NCBI GenBank assembly: GCA_035493675.1 | Contig: DATJIA010000436.1 | Location: forward strand, 14,406-78,405 | Direction of reading: 5' to 3' | DNA length: 64,000 nt | Origin: JAIOQA01 sp035493675 | GTDB lineage: Bacteria; Myxococcota_A; Polyangia; Haliangiales; Haliangiaceae | Shown: one piece after another, positions 8,337 to 15,998 of the stretch | Layout: each line of letters starts with the position of its first letter | Position numbering within the stretch: position 1 is the first letter of the stretch | Notes under the pieces: generated by a model | Told to the model about the DNA's origin: nothing | Databases searched by the model: none | The model's input: only the letters and a program-made list of their open reading frames with translations | Program-made: the position numbers and the translations under genes

Positions 8337-9539
8337 TCAGGGCGCCGCGGCTCGCGTCCGCCACAGCGGCGCGACGACGAGCGCGCCCGCGAGCGCCGCG
8401 CCCGCCCACAGCTCGAGCGCGACGTGCCAGTCGTAGCGATCGACGACGAAGCCGGTGACCTGATCGCCGATCGACGCGCCGACGTAGCCGATGAAGTCGA
8501 CGAAGCCGACCGCCGCCGCGACGGTGCCGCCGTGGGCGAGATCGACCGGCGCCGCGCCGACGAGCAAGACCTGCGGCCCGAAGATCAACGCGCCGATCAA
8601 CGCCAACGCGATGATCGATCCGATCAAGCTCGTCTGCACCAGCGCGTCGTAGCCGAGCACGAGCCCGGCGAGCCCGACGAGCATCACGCACACGACCGGC
8701 GCGCGCCGCCCGCCGAAGTAGCGATCGGTCGCCCAGCCGGCGGCGAGCGTGCCCGCGATCCCGCCCAGCGGCAGCACCGCGTACTTCAGCGCGGAGACCG
8801 TGACGCTCGCGGGCTGCGCTTCGATCAGGTGCGCGATGCCCCAGTCGATGAAGCCGTAGCGGCACACCGACAGCAGGCCGAGCGCGCCCGCGAGCAACCA
8901 CAAGCGACCGTTGCCCAGCGTCGCCGCGAGCGTGCGCGTCCACGGCGCGTCGGAGCGCGCGTGCGCGACCCGCGGCGGCGCCTCGCGCGGCATGAGCACG
9001 AGCATGTGGATCGCCGACAGCGCGAGCAGGATCGCGGGCACCCACACCGCGCCGCGCCAGCCGAACGCATCGACCGACGCGCCCGCGACGACGAACGTCA
9101 GCGCGCCCGCGAGCTGATAACCCGTCCCGATCACCGCGATCGCGCGGCCGCGGCGCTCGGGCGAGAACGTCGCGGTCGCGACGCGCATCGTCGGCGCCCA
9201 GCCGAGCGCCTGCGCGTAGCCGTTGCACGCCCAGACGAAGATCAAGAAGTAGAGGCCGGTGCCGAACCCGAACACGACGTTGAGCGCCGCCGACGCGAGC
9301 ATCCCGATCGCGAGCAAGCGCCGCGGCGCGACGCGCTCGGCGAGCTGCCCGTTGATCAGTTGACCGATCCCGTACGCGAGCTTGAGCGCGCCGAGGATCC
9401 AGCCGATCTCCGTCCGCGTCAGGACGAGCTCGCTGCGGATCCCGGGCACCGCGGCCGCGAGGTTGCTGCGACAGAAGTAGAACGAGCCGTAGGTCAGCCA
9501 GAGCACCCACAGCACGCGCGCGCGAGCGCGTTCACTCAC
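8337..9539 (-). CDS. MFS transporter, organophosphate:phosphate antiporter (GlpT/UhpT-like)
   Basis: A 400-residue protein with 12 predicted membrane segments. The N-terminus YGSFYFCRSNLAAAVPGI and the segment NGYAQALGWAPTMR match the pattern of the OPA family, which exchanges phosphate for glycerol-3-phosphate or sugar phosphates. The substrate is not determinable. It is convergent with the phosphodiesterase gene, 6 bp away; release of a phosphoester by that enzyme and uptake here would be a coherent pairing, but this is inference. Confidence 0.85.
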   Translation of the reverse strand: MSERARARVLWVLWLTYGSFYFCRSNLAAAVPGIRSELVLTRTEIGWILGALKLAYGIGQLINGQLAERVAPRRLLAIGMLASAALNVVFGFGTGLYFLIFVWACNGYAQALGWAPTMRVATATFSPERRGRAIAVIGTGYQLAGALTFVVAGASVDAFGWRGAVWVPAILLALSAIHMLVLMPREAPPRVAHARSDAPWTRTLAATLGNGRLWLLAGALGLLSVCRYGFIDWGIAHLIEAQPASVTVSALKYAVLPLGGIAGTLAAGWATDRYFGGRRAPVVCVMLVGLAGLVLGYDALVQTSLIGSIIALALIGALIFGPQVLLVGAAPVDLAHGGTVAAAVGFVDFIGYVGASIGDQVTGFVVDRYDWHVALELWAGAALAGALVVAPLWRTRAAAP

Positions 9540-9558
9540 GCGCGCAATCTAGCATCGA

Positions 9559-11955
9559 CTACGGAACGTTCGGCGTCCCGCTGGTCGCGAGCGACGTGAG
9601 GAACGCCTTCCAGTCCGCCTCTGCGGTCGGGTTCTGGAACGCGACGAAGTGACCGTCGTACGAACCGGTCGTCACGTACTCGAAGACCGCGGCGGTGCGC
9701 TGCTGGCCGTCGCCGCCCGCCTTGTCGTTGGTCACCGGGCGCGGATCCTTCGTGCCGATCGACTCGATGTACGACGGATCGCTCGCGTCGCACGTGCCGC
9801 ACGCCTGCAGGAGGCCCATCACCTGCGCGGTGACGTTGAGCGTGGCCTTCGGCGAGTAGGTGTCGTCCTTGTTCCACGTCATGAAGACGTGCTTCGACGG
9901 GATGCCGGTCGGCGGCTTCGCGACGACCAGCTTGTCGAAGTTCACCGGATCGATCGCGTCGAAGAACGTCTGCCACAGGATCATCACCGGGTGGCCGCCG
10001 CCGAGGCTGTCGTCGCCGAGCAGGAACGTGAGGCCCGCCTTCGCGTCGACCGGCGACTTCTTGTTGAGGATGCCGAAGGTCAGGAACGATCCGGCGCCCG
10101 AGAAGATCGCGGCCTTCGCGTCGGGCGACAGCGCGACGCCGGGGATGCCGACGTTCGAGCCCTGGCTGTGGCCGAAGTAGTACGTCTTGGTCGGATCGAG
10201 CTTGATCGCGCCGACGCCGGTGACCGTGAACTGCGCGACCTGCGCGATGCGCAGCGCGCTGATCACGTCCATCGCGCCCTGCAGGTGGTTGTCGCGCGCC
10301 GCGCGCGGGTTGATCACGTTGAAGACCAGCGAGTCGGGCGAACGCGTGGAGGTGCCGCGCCGCGCGCCGTGGCCGACGCCGTCGAAGGTCAAGGTCGCCA
10401 TCTGCGGCGTCGACGTCGCGAGCGCGGTCGCGACGCCGGAGCCGATCGCGTCCTTGAAGCTGCCGCCGGTGCCGTGCGCGTGCACGACCAGCGGCCAGCC
10501 GCCGCCGGGCATCGTGCCCTTGGGGATCGTCAGATCGAAGCAGACCTCTTCGGTGCCGTTCTGCGTCGGCGTCGCGCCGTTCCACGTGATCGCGCCGCCG
10601 TCGGCGGGCGTCGCATACGGCTCGGTGCCCTGCTGCCAGCGCGGCTCGCTGAAGCGACCCTGGATCTCGTAGTAGTCGGCGTTGGCGTCGCCGCAGGCGC
10701 GCGTCGGATCGGTCGCGCACACGGACGTCGTGGTCGCGCCGTCGCACAAGACGAGATCCGACAAGGTCGGCAACGCCGTGGCGAGCGTCGCCGCCGCCAG
10801 CGCGCGCGCCTTCTTGGTCGGATCCTGCGTCGTGAAGACCGCGACGCCCGCGACGTCCGCCGCCTGCATCCCGTTCTTGGTGAGGTACGCGCGGAAGTTG
10901 GCGTACTTGGTCCAGACCTTCGCGAGCGTCGGATCGGTCGGCTGGGTCGCGCCGAGGACCGCGGTCAGATCCGGATCGATCGAGGGCGCGGTGCCCGCGT
11001 GCGACATGATCGACGACGTCAGGTACACCGCGTACATGTGGCCGGGCTCGAGCGGATCGTTGGCGTTGTTGCCGACGACCAGCGTGTGCTGGCACTCGTA
11101 CTTGTGCGCGCCGGTGTCGTAGCCGTAGTTGCGGCCGCGATCGTTGCCGAAGCCGGGCGCCTGCGGATCGGTGATGTCGACGTAGTGCACGTTGGCGCCG
11201 TTCGCGCCGAGCGTGTTGAACTCGAGCTCGCTCGAGAAGCGGAACGTCACCGGCGCCATCGTCGAGAAGCCGTCGAAGTCTTGCGACAGCGAGTCGGCGT
11301 AGAGCGCGACGATGTCGACGCCGAGGAACGACTTGCCCGGGCGCGGGAAGTCGGACAGGTCGAGCGTGCCGTCGTCGTTCACGCGCGCGTCGTTGGGGAA
11401 CGGCAGGCGGAAGAAGTCCGCCGGCTTCTTGCTCGGCTTCGGCACCTCCCAGTAGACGCGGAACGGCGTCTCGTCGGGCGCGCACGTCACGCCGGCGAAC
11501 GGCGGGTACGCGTCGGTCAGACGATCGCAGAGGCCGTCGTTGCCGCAGACGAGCCCCGCGATGCAGTCGCTGGTCGCGGTGCAGTTCGCGCCGAGATCGC
11601 CGGTGCCGCCCGCGTTGCAGGTGCCGCTGAAGCCGGACAGCTGGCAGTAGAGGCCCTTCAGGCAGTCGCCGCCCGACGAGCACGGATCGCCGACCATGCC
11701 GCCGCCCGACGGCATGCACACGCCGGCTTCGCTGCAGTAGAGGCCGGTCGTGCAGTCGCGCGACGCGGAGCACGCGCCGTTCGCCTGCACCGAGCCCTCG
11801 ACCGCGCAGAAGCCGCCCGCGCAGACGAGCCCCGCGCCGCAGGTCGAGCTGACCTTGCACGTGTCGCCGGCGCCGCCATCGGGCTTCGAGTCGTGGTTGG
11901 AGCCGAACAAGCCGCAACCGGTGAGCGCGACCAATAGAACCAGCGCGCGGTACAT
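9559..11955 (-). CDS. Large lipoprotein with Cys-rich head and alpha/beta-hydrolase domain
   Basis: 798 residues. The lipobox ALVLLVALTGC at residues 4-14 gives a membrane-anchored lipoprotein. Residues about 30-165 are a Cys-rich region of repeated short units of the type C..S.DC..GLYC. The later part contains VVHAHGTGGSFKDA, an oxyanion-type strand, and GHSQGSN (a Gly-X-Ser-X-Gly nucleophile elbow at about residue 600), followed by a Trp/Asp/His-containing tail. Together these indicate an exported serine hydrolase or esterase. The substrate is unknown. Cys-rich heads joined to catalytic domains are a common myxobacterial surface architecture. Confidence 0.75.
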   Translation of the reverse strand: MYRALVLLVALTGCGLFGSNHDSKPDGGAGDTCKVSSTCGAGLVCAGGFCAVEGSVQANGACSASRDCTTGLYCSEAGVCMPSGGGMVGDPCSSGGDCLKGLYCQLSGFSGTCNAGGTGDLGANCTATSDCIAGLVCGNDGLCDRLTDAYPPFAGVTCAPDETPFRVYWEVPKPSKKPADFFRLPFPNDARVNDDGTLDLSDFPRPGKSFLGVDIVALYADSLSQDFDGFSTMAPVTFRFSSELEFNTLGANGANVHYVDITDPQAPGFGNDRGRNYGYDTGAHKYECQHTLVVGNNANDPLEPGHMYAVYLTSSIMSHAGTAPSIDPDLTAVLGATQPTDPTLAKVWTKYANFRAYLTKNGMQAADVAGVAVFTTQDPTKKARALAAATLATALPTLSDLVLCDGATTTSVCATDPTRACGDANADYYEIQGRFSEPRWQQGTEPYATPADGGAITWNGATPTQNGTEEVCFDLTIPKGTMPGGGWPLVVHAHGTGGSFKDAIGSGVATALATSTPQMATLTFDGVGHGARRGTSTRSPDSLVFNVINPRAARDNHLQGAMDVISALRIAQVAQFTVTGVGAIKLDPTKTYYFGHSQGSNVGIPGVALSPDAKAAIFSGAGSFLTFGILNKKSPVDAKAGLTFLLGDDSLGGGHPVMILWQTFFDAIDPVNFDKLVVAKPPTGIPSKHVFMTWNKDDTYSPKATLNVTAQVMGLLQACGTCDASDPSYIESIGTKDPRPVTNDKAGGDGQQRTAAVFEYVTTGSYDGHFVAFQNPTAEADWKAFLTSLATSGTPNVP

Positions 11956-12147
11956 GCGTCCCCCTGCGAGAATTTCTCCAACGATAACCTACTCTCACAC
12001 GCCGTTAGAAGCCTCGGTGCCAGGTCGCGTGACGCGCGCCGCGCAGGGGGCACACCATTGCCGCCTCGTGCGTAGCAATAGACGTGAACGGCGTCGCGGG
12101 AGTGGTCGATTCCAGTTGCGTGATCGGGCTGACTGCCCCAACATCCG

Positions 12148-12164
12148 CCGCCTCCGTCAGGCGG
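12148..12164 (+). promoter_or_regulatory. Hairpin covering the DedA gene ribosome site
   Basis: CCGCCT (12148-12153) and AGGCGG (12159-12164) form a perfect 6-bp stem with a 5-base loop. The right arm AGGCGG is the only Shine-Dalgarno-like sequence before the GTG start at 12169, four bases away, so the hairpin could mask the ribosome site. The rest of the 213-bp divergent gap 11956-12168 shows no further clear signal. Confidence 0.4.
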
Positions 12165-12168
12165 TACC

Positions 12169-12801
12169 GTGCTCGAGTCGATCGCCAGCTCGATCCAGCA
12201 GTTCATCCACGACGTCGGCTATCCCGGCCTGCTCGTCCTGATCATCCTCGAGAGCACGTTGGTTCCCGTGCCCTCGGAGCTGGTGATGCCCTTCGCGGGC
12301 TTCCTGGCGTCGCGCGGCGAGTTCTCGCTGCCGCTGGTGCTGCTGGTCAACACGTCGGGCGCGATGATCGGCTCTTCGATCTCGTACGTGATCGGCCTCT
12401 ACGCCGGGCGTCCGTTCCTCGATCGCTACGGCAAGTACTTCCTGCTCCGGAAGGAAGACATCGAGAAGACGCAGCGCTTCTTCGACAAGCACGGGCGCGT
12501 CACGATCTTCACGGCGCGGTTCATCCCTGTCGTGCGGCACGTCATCTCGGTGCCCGCGGGCGTCGCGCGGATGCGGTTCGACGCTTTCTTGCTCCTCACC
12601 GCCCTGGGCGCGACGATCTGGGGCGGCGCACTCATCCTTCTGGGCTACTTCCTCGGATCGCGATGGGACTCGTTCGCCTCTTCCTTGAAGCGTGTCGACC
12701 TGCTGATCGGTGGGTTGATCGTCCTCACGGTCGTGGTCATCGTGGTCCGCTTCGTCCTCCGACGGAGACGCGAACGGGCAGTACCAACCGATGCGCAGTA
12801 A
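12169..12801 (+). CDS. DedA family membrane protein
   Basis: GTG start at 12169; 210 residues. It carries the DedA/SNARE-associated signatures: the acidic-Pro stretch ESTLVPVPSELVMPFAGFLA near residue 30 and FTARFIPVVRHVISVPAGVA near residue 115, with Arg residues needed for function in the family. Four to five membrane segments are visible. Members act in the inner membrane as lipid-carrier flippases (for example undecaprenyl phosphate recycling) or in membrane homeostasis. Closest by length to the YqjA/UptA-type branch, but the lipid substrate cannot be assigned. Confidence 0.9.
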   Translation: MLESIASSIQQFIHDVGYPGLLVLIILESTLVPVPSELVMPFAGFLASRGEFSLPLVLLVNTSGAMIGSSISYVIGLYAGRPFLDRYGKYFLLRKEDIEKTQRFFDKHGRVTIFTARFIPVVRHVISVPAGVARMRFDAFLLLTALGATIWGGALILLGYFLGSRWDSFASSLKRVDLLIGGLIVLTVVVIVVRFVLRRRRERAVPTDAQ

Positions 12802-12883
12802 TCAGCTGTCGTACCCCGCCGATACGTTGGCCGCAGCCGTGGTCACCGTTACTCCAACCCCAACCATGGTAGGTTCTCTCGCG

Positions 12884-13891
12884 ATGTCGTTCAGGGCTGA
12901 AGCCGTCGCGGTCAGCGTGCTCGACCGCCGCGAGTCGGAGCTGATCGAACGAGCCCTGAACGCGGTCGCGTCGCGGAACCCCGCGGACGCCGAGGTCCTT
13001 CGCGGCCTCATCGATCAGCTGCGGGACACCAGCGCGCTCCTCGATCGGACCCGCCCGCTGCGCCGGCCCACCGCCCTCGGCGGCGAGCCCCGCGACGAGC
13101 AGACCCTGATCGGGCACCTGTGCCGCCTCGACGGCCTCTCGGGCGATCTCTCGCTCCCGCTCAAGGCGACCCTGTCGCGCACGTACCTGCTGACGAAGAT
13201 CATGTTCCTGCGCGGGTTCGTGAAGGCGACCACCGCCCTCGAGTCGGTCTCGACCGACTTCGTGCGGCTCTCGCACGACCTGCGCGAAGAGCTCGCGCAG
13301 TCGATCTACACGCTGCTCGCCGAAGAGCTCTTCCTGGCGCTCCTCCGCAAGCCCGACGTCGCGATGCGCACCAAGCGCCGCGCCGCCGATCAACTGATCA
13401 CGGTCTGGGACGACGCCGCGCTCGAGATCGACGACTTCGCGCCGCTGCTCGAGAGCGCGTGGCACGCGCGCAACCGCATCACGTCGGACTTCGGCACGCT
13501 GCTCGGCGCGTCGGAGACCTTCCGCCTCGTGCGCGAGGACTGCGACCCGGCGGTGCTCGAGTTCTTCTGTCGCGACGCGATGGATCAGTCCGAGGCCGAC
13601 GCGTTCGAGGAGTTCCTGTTCAACATGACGCACGAGGAGCTCCAGCTCGTGCGGCGCGCGATGCGCGAGCGCAACGTCGCGGCGGTGACGCCGGCGTGGG
13701 CCGCCGAGGTGCTCGGCCGCCAGATCGACGAGCTCGAGCGCCAGCGCGAGATCGATCCGATGGCGCTCTATCGCAGCTACCAGCGACGCCAGCTCGCGGC
13801 GGACTTCCGCCTGATGAGCGGCGCGCCGGGCCCGAAGCGCACGGCCGAGGGGTACCTGATGGTGTACCTGCTCGATCAACAAGCCGACTGA
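12884..13891 (+). CDS. Conserved hypothetical protein, alpha-helical
   Basis: About 335 residues from ATG 12884 (MSFRAEAVAVSVLDRRESEL). An in-frame ATG at 12866 and a longer reading to 12791, overlapping dedA, also exist; the 12884 start follows a GGTAGG-like sequence. I do not recognise a characterised domain. The sequence is soluble, charged and helical, with conserved-looking segments such as LSRTYLLTKIMFLRGFVKA and NMTHEELQLVRRAMRER, and no signal peptide or membrane span. It lies close behind dedA on the same strand and may be co-transcribed. Probably a lineage-restricted myxobacterial protein. Confidence 0.65.
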   Translation: MSFRAEAVAVSVLDRRESELIERALNAVASRNPADAEVLRGLIDQLRDTSALLDRTRPLRRPTALGGEPRDEQTLIGHLCRLDGLSGDLSLPLKATLSRTYLLTKIMFLRGFVKATTALESVSTDFVRLSHDLREELAQSIYTLLAEELFLALLRKPDVAMRTKRRAADQLITVWDDAALEIDDFAPLLESAWHARNRITSDFGTLLGASETFRLVREDCDPAVLEFFCRDAMDQSEADAFEEFLFNMTHEELQLVRRAMRERNVAAVTPAWAAEVLGRQIDELERQREIDPMALYRSYQRRQLAADFRLMSGAPGPKRTAEGYLMVYLLDQQAD

Positions 13892-13990
13892 TTCTCGCGG
13901 CGCGAGGCGCGGGGCAGCGCTCGCCGGGGTCCCCGCTTGCGGGGTGGCGCCGCGGGGTAGCGCCCGCGCCGGCAGCGCCGCGATATCCTG

Positions 13991-14773
13991 ATGTCCGTGA
14001 GCCTCTTCCTCTCCGCCGACGGAACGCCGATCCACGCCGCGGTGTCGGGCCAGGGCCCGCCGCTCCTGCTGATCCACGGCACCAGCGCCGATCACACGCG
14101 CTGGAACGGCGTGCGCGCCGAGCTCGAGTCGAGCTTCACCGTGCACGCGATGGATCGCCGCGGCCGCGGCGGCAGCGGCGACTCGACGGACTACTCGATC
14201 ACGCGCGAGTTCCACGACGTCGCCGCGGTGATCGCGACGCTGGGCCACGACGCGCTCGTCCTCGGCCACTCGTACGGCGCGATCTGCGCGCTCGAGGCGT
14301 CGCTGCTCGCGCCGCCCGCGAAGCTCGTCTTGTACGAGCCGCCGATCCGCACCGGCGACGCGGCGGCGCCCGACATGCTGGTCGCGGCGCTCGACGCGCT
14401 GCTCGAAGCGGGCGATCGCGACGGCGTCGTCGCGACCTTCCTGCGCGAGGTCGTGCGCATGCCGCCGGCGGAGCTCGACGTCCTGCGCGGGCTGCCGGCG
14501 TGGGAGGGGCGCGTCCGCGCGGCGCACACGCTGCCGCGCGAGCTGCGCGCCTCGAACGCGTACGTCTTCGATCCCGCGCGGTTCGCCGAGCTGCGCGTGC
14601 CGACGCTCGTGCTCGCCGGCGGCGCCAGCCCGCCGTACTTCCGCAACGCGGCCGACGCGGTCGTCGCGGCGCTGCCCGACGCGCGGCTCGCGATCCTTCC
14701 GGATCAGCAGCACGCGGCGATGGACACCGCGCGCGAGCTGTTCCTGCGCGAGGTGACGAGCTTCCTAGGCTGA
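13991..14773 (+). CDS. Alpha/beta hydrolase
   Basis: 260 residues, no signal peptide, so cytoplasmic. The family pattern is complete: the oxyanion strand LLLIHGTSADHTRW, the nucleophile elbow LGHSYGAICALEA with Ser at about residue 97, an acid residue after strand 6, and the catalytic His in PDQQHAAMDTA near the C-terminus. Substrate unknown; the small single-domain form resembles esterase/haloperoxidase-like members. Its 3' end overlaps the convergent DUF6918-like gene by 9 bp. Confidence 0.88.
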   Translation: MSVSLFLSADGTPIHAAVSGQGPPLLLIHGTSADHTRWNGVRAELESSFTVHAMDRRGRGGSGDSTDYSITREFHDVAAVIATLGHDALVLGHSYGAICALEASLLAPPAKLVLYEPPIRTGDAAAPDMLVAALDALLEAGDRDGVVATFLREVVRMPPAELDVLRGLPAWEGRVRAAHTLPRELRASNAYVFDPARFAELRVPTLVLAGGASPPYFRNAADAVVAALPDARLAILPDQQHAAMDTARELFLREVTSFLG

Positions 14774-15238
14774 CGCGGGCGCCGACTTGGTCGGCGTCGG
14801 CGCTTCCGCCGACAGGTGCTTCTCGATCGTCTTGCCGAGCTCGGGGATCGCTTCGATCACGTTGCGCTTCGCGCCGTCGCGGAACTTCAAGTACAGCTTC
14901 TTCGCGGTCGTGTGCTTGGTCGTCTCCGCCTTGCGGTCGGTGACCGACAGGAGATCCTCGGCGACGTCGTCGGAGCGCGCGATCAGGAACTCGGCGAACG
15001 AGCCGGCCTTCGCCGCGCTCCACTTGTCGTAGTGCGGCTGCAGCTTCGCGAGCCAATCGTCGAGCAGACCGTCGACGACCTCTTTGACGAAGCCGCGCTT
15101 GATCGTCTTGATGGTCCCGTAGGCGGTCCGCATCATGAGGCCCTTGTTCTTCACCTGGGCGTCGATCAGCACGACGCAGTCCGCGATCAATCCGTCGCGG
15201 GTCGGCGCGACGCCAAGACGTTCGACGAGGGAAGGCAT
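14765..15238 (-). CDS. DUF6918-like protein
   Basis: 157 residues, soluble. The N-terminal half (VVLIDAQVKNKGLMMRTAYGTIKTIKRGFVK split over residues 23-53) and the helical segment that follows resemble the DUF6918 family, in which a pair of Lys/Gly-rich helices precedes a conserved hydrophobic domain. No catalytic residues are evident. The C-terminus ends in a Thr/Ser/Ala-rich tail. Function unknown. It is transcribed towards the alpha/beta hydrolase gene. Confidence 0.55.
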   Translation of the reverse strand: MPSLVERLGVAPTRDGLIADCVVLIDAQVKNKGLMMRTAYGTIKTIKRGFVKEVVDGLLDDWLAKLQPHYDKWSAAKAGSFAEFLIARSDDVAEDLLSVTDRKAETTKHTTAKKLYLKFRDGAKRNVIEAIPELGKTIEKHLSAEAPTPTKSAPASA

Positions 15239-15273
15239 ATAGGGCGGACCTTACCCTGCGCGCCGCGAGAGAG

Positions 15274-15858
15274 CTATTGCTTGAATTGGATCCCGTAGCG
15301 GCCGCAGCGAACGGACATCTGCGCCTTGTCGCGATCGTCCGAGAGCTGGCTCCAGTACTTCTGCGCCTTGTCGGGATCGCCGGTGAAGCACGCGACCGAG
15401 ACGACGATGCGGAGCATCTTCGCGTTCTTGGGATCGGTCTCGAGCATCTTCAGCGCCTGCTTCGACGCGTCTTCCCAGTCGCCGCGATCGAACATCTTGT
15501 TCGCCATCGTCAGGCCGTCGGACGCCTTGAGCTCGTCGTCGACGTTGCCGTCGTCGACCTGCAGCTGCGGCGCGACCGTGCTCGAGCCCGCGGGCGGCGG
15601 CTCGACGCGATCGTGCGCGGGCGCGACGAGCTGATTGCGGATCGACTCCTCGCGCGCCTGCGGCGAGCTGGTGTCCCAGTGATCGGCCGCCGGCGGCTGC
15701 GCGAGCTGCTGCGACGCCGCGGAGAGCTTGGCCCCCTCGACCACCACGTTCGACGGCTGGGCGGGCGCCGCGCGGACCTTCACATAGAGGTAGAGCGACA
15801 TCGCGAGGACCACCGTCCCCGAGACGGCCAAGGTGATCTGGCGAACGCTCACGTCCAT
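15274..15858 (-). CDS. Membrane-anchored TPR-like protein
   Basis: 194 residues from ATG 15858 (MDVSVRQITLAVSGTVVLAM). Residues about 7-27 form a single membrane anchor, followed by a Pro/Ala-rich linker and a tetratricopeptide-like region (about 110-180; ANKMFDRGDWEDASKQALKM then DPDKAQKYWSQL). Two Cys occur in the C-terminal part. Probably a periplasm-facing scaffold or assembly protein; no partner can be named. The reading frame extends upstream to 15954, but that extension is Arg-rich and implausible. Confidence 0.65.
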   Translation of the reverse strand: MDVSVRQITLAVSGTVVLAMSLYLYVKVRAAPAQPSNVVVEGAKLSAASQQLAQPPAADHWDTSSPQAREESIRNQLVAPAHDRVEPPPAGSSTVAPQLQVDDGNVDDELKASDGLTMANKMFDRGDWEDASKQALKMLETDPKNAKMLRIVVSVACFTGDPDKAQKYWSQLSDDRDKAQMSVRCGRYGIQFKQ

Positions 15859-15998
15859 CGAATAGCACAATCGTAGCGCGGGTTCCCGAGAGGGTTTCCG
15901 AGGCGTTCGTGACCTTCCTCTCACACCAACGGAGATGTGGGCCGACGTGCGCAATTACGATTGACCAGTGCTCACCTGTTACGGCAAGGTGCGCGGCA

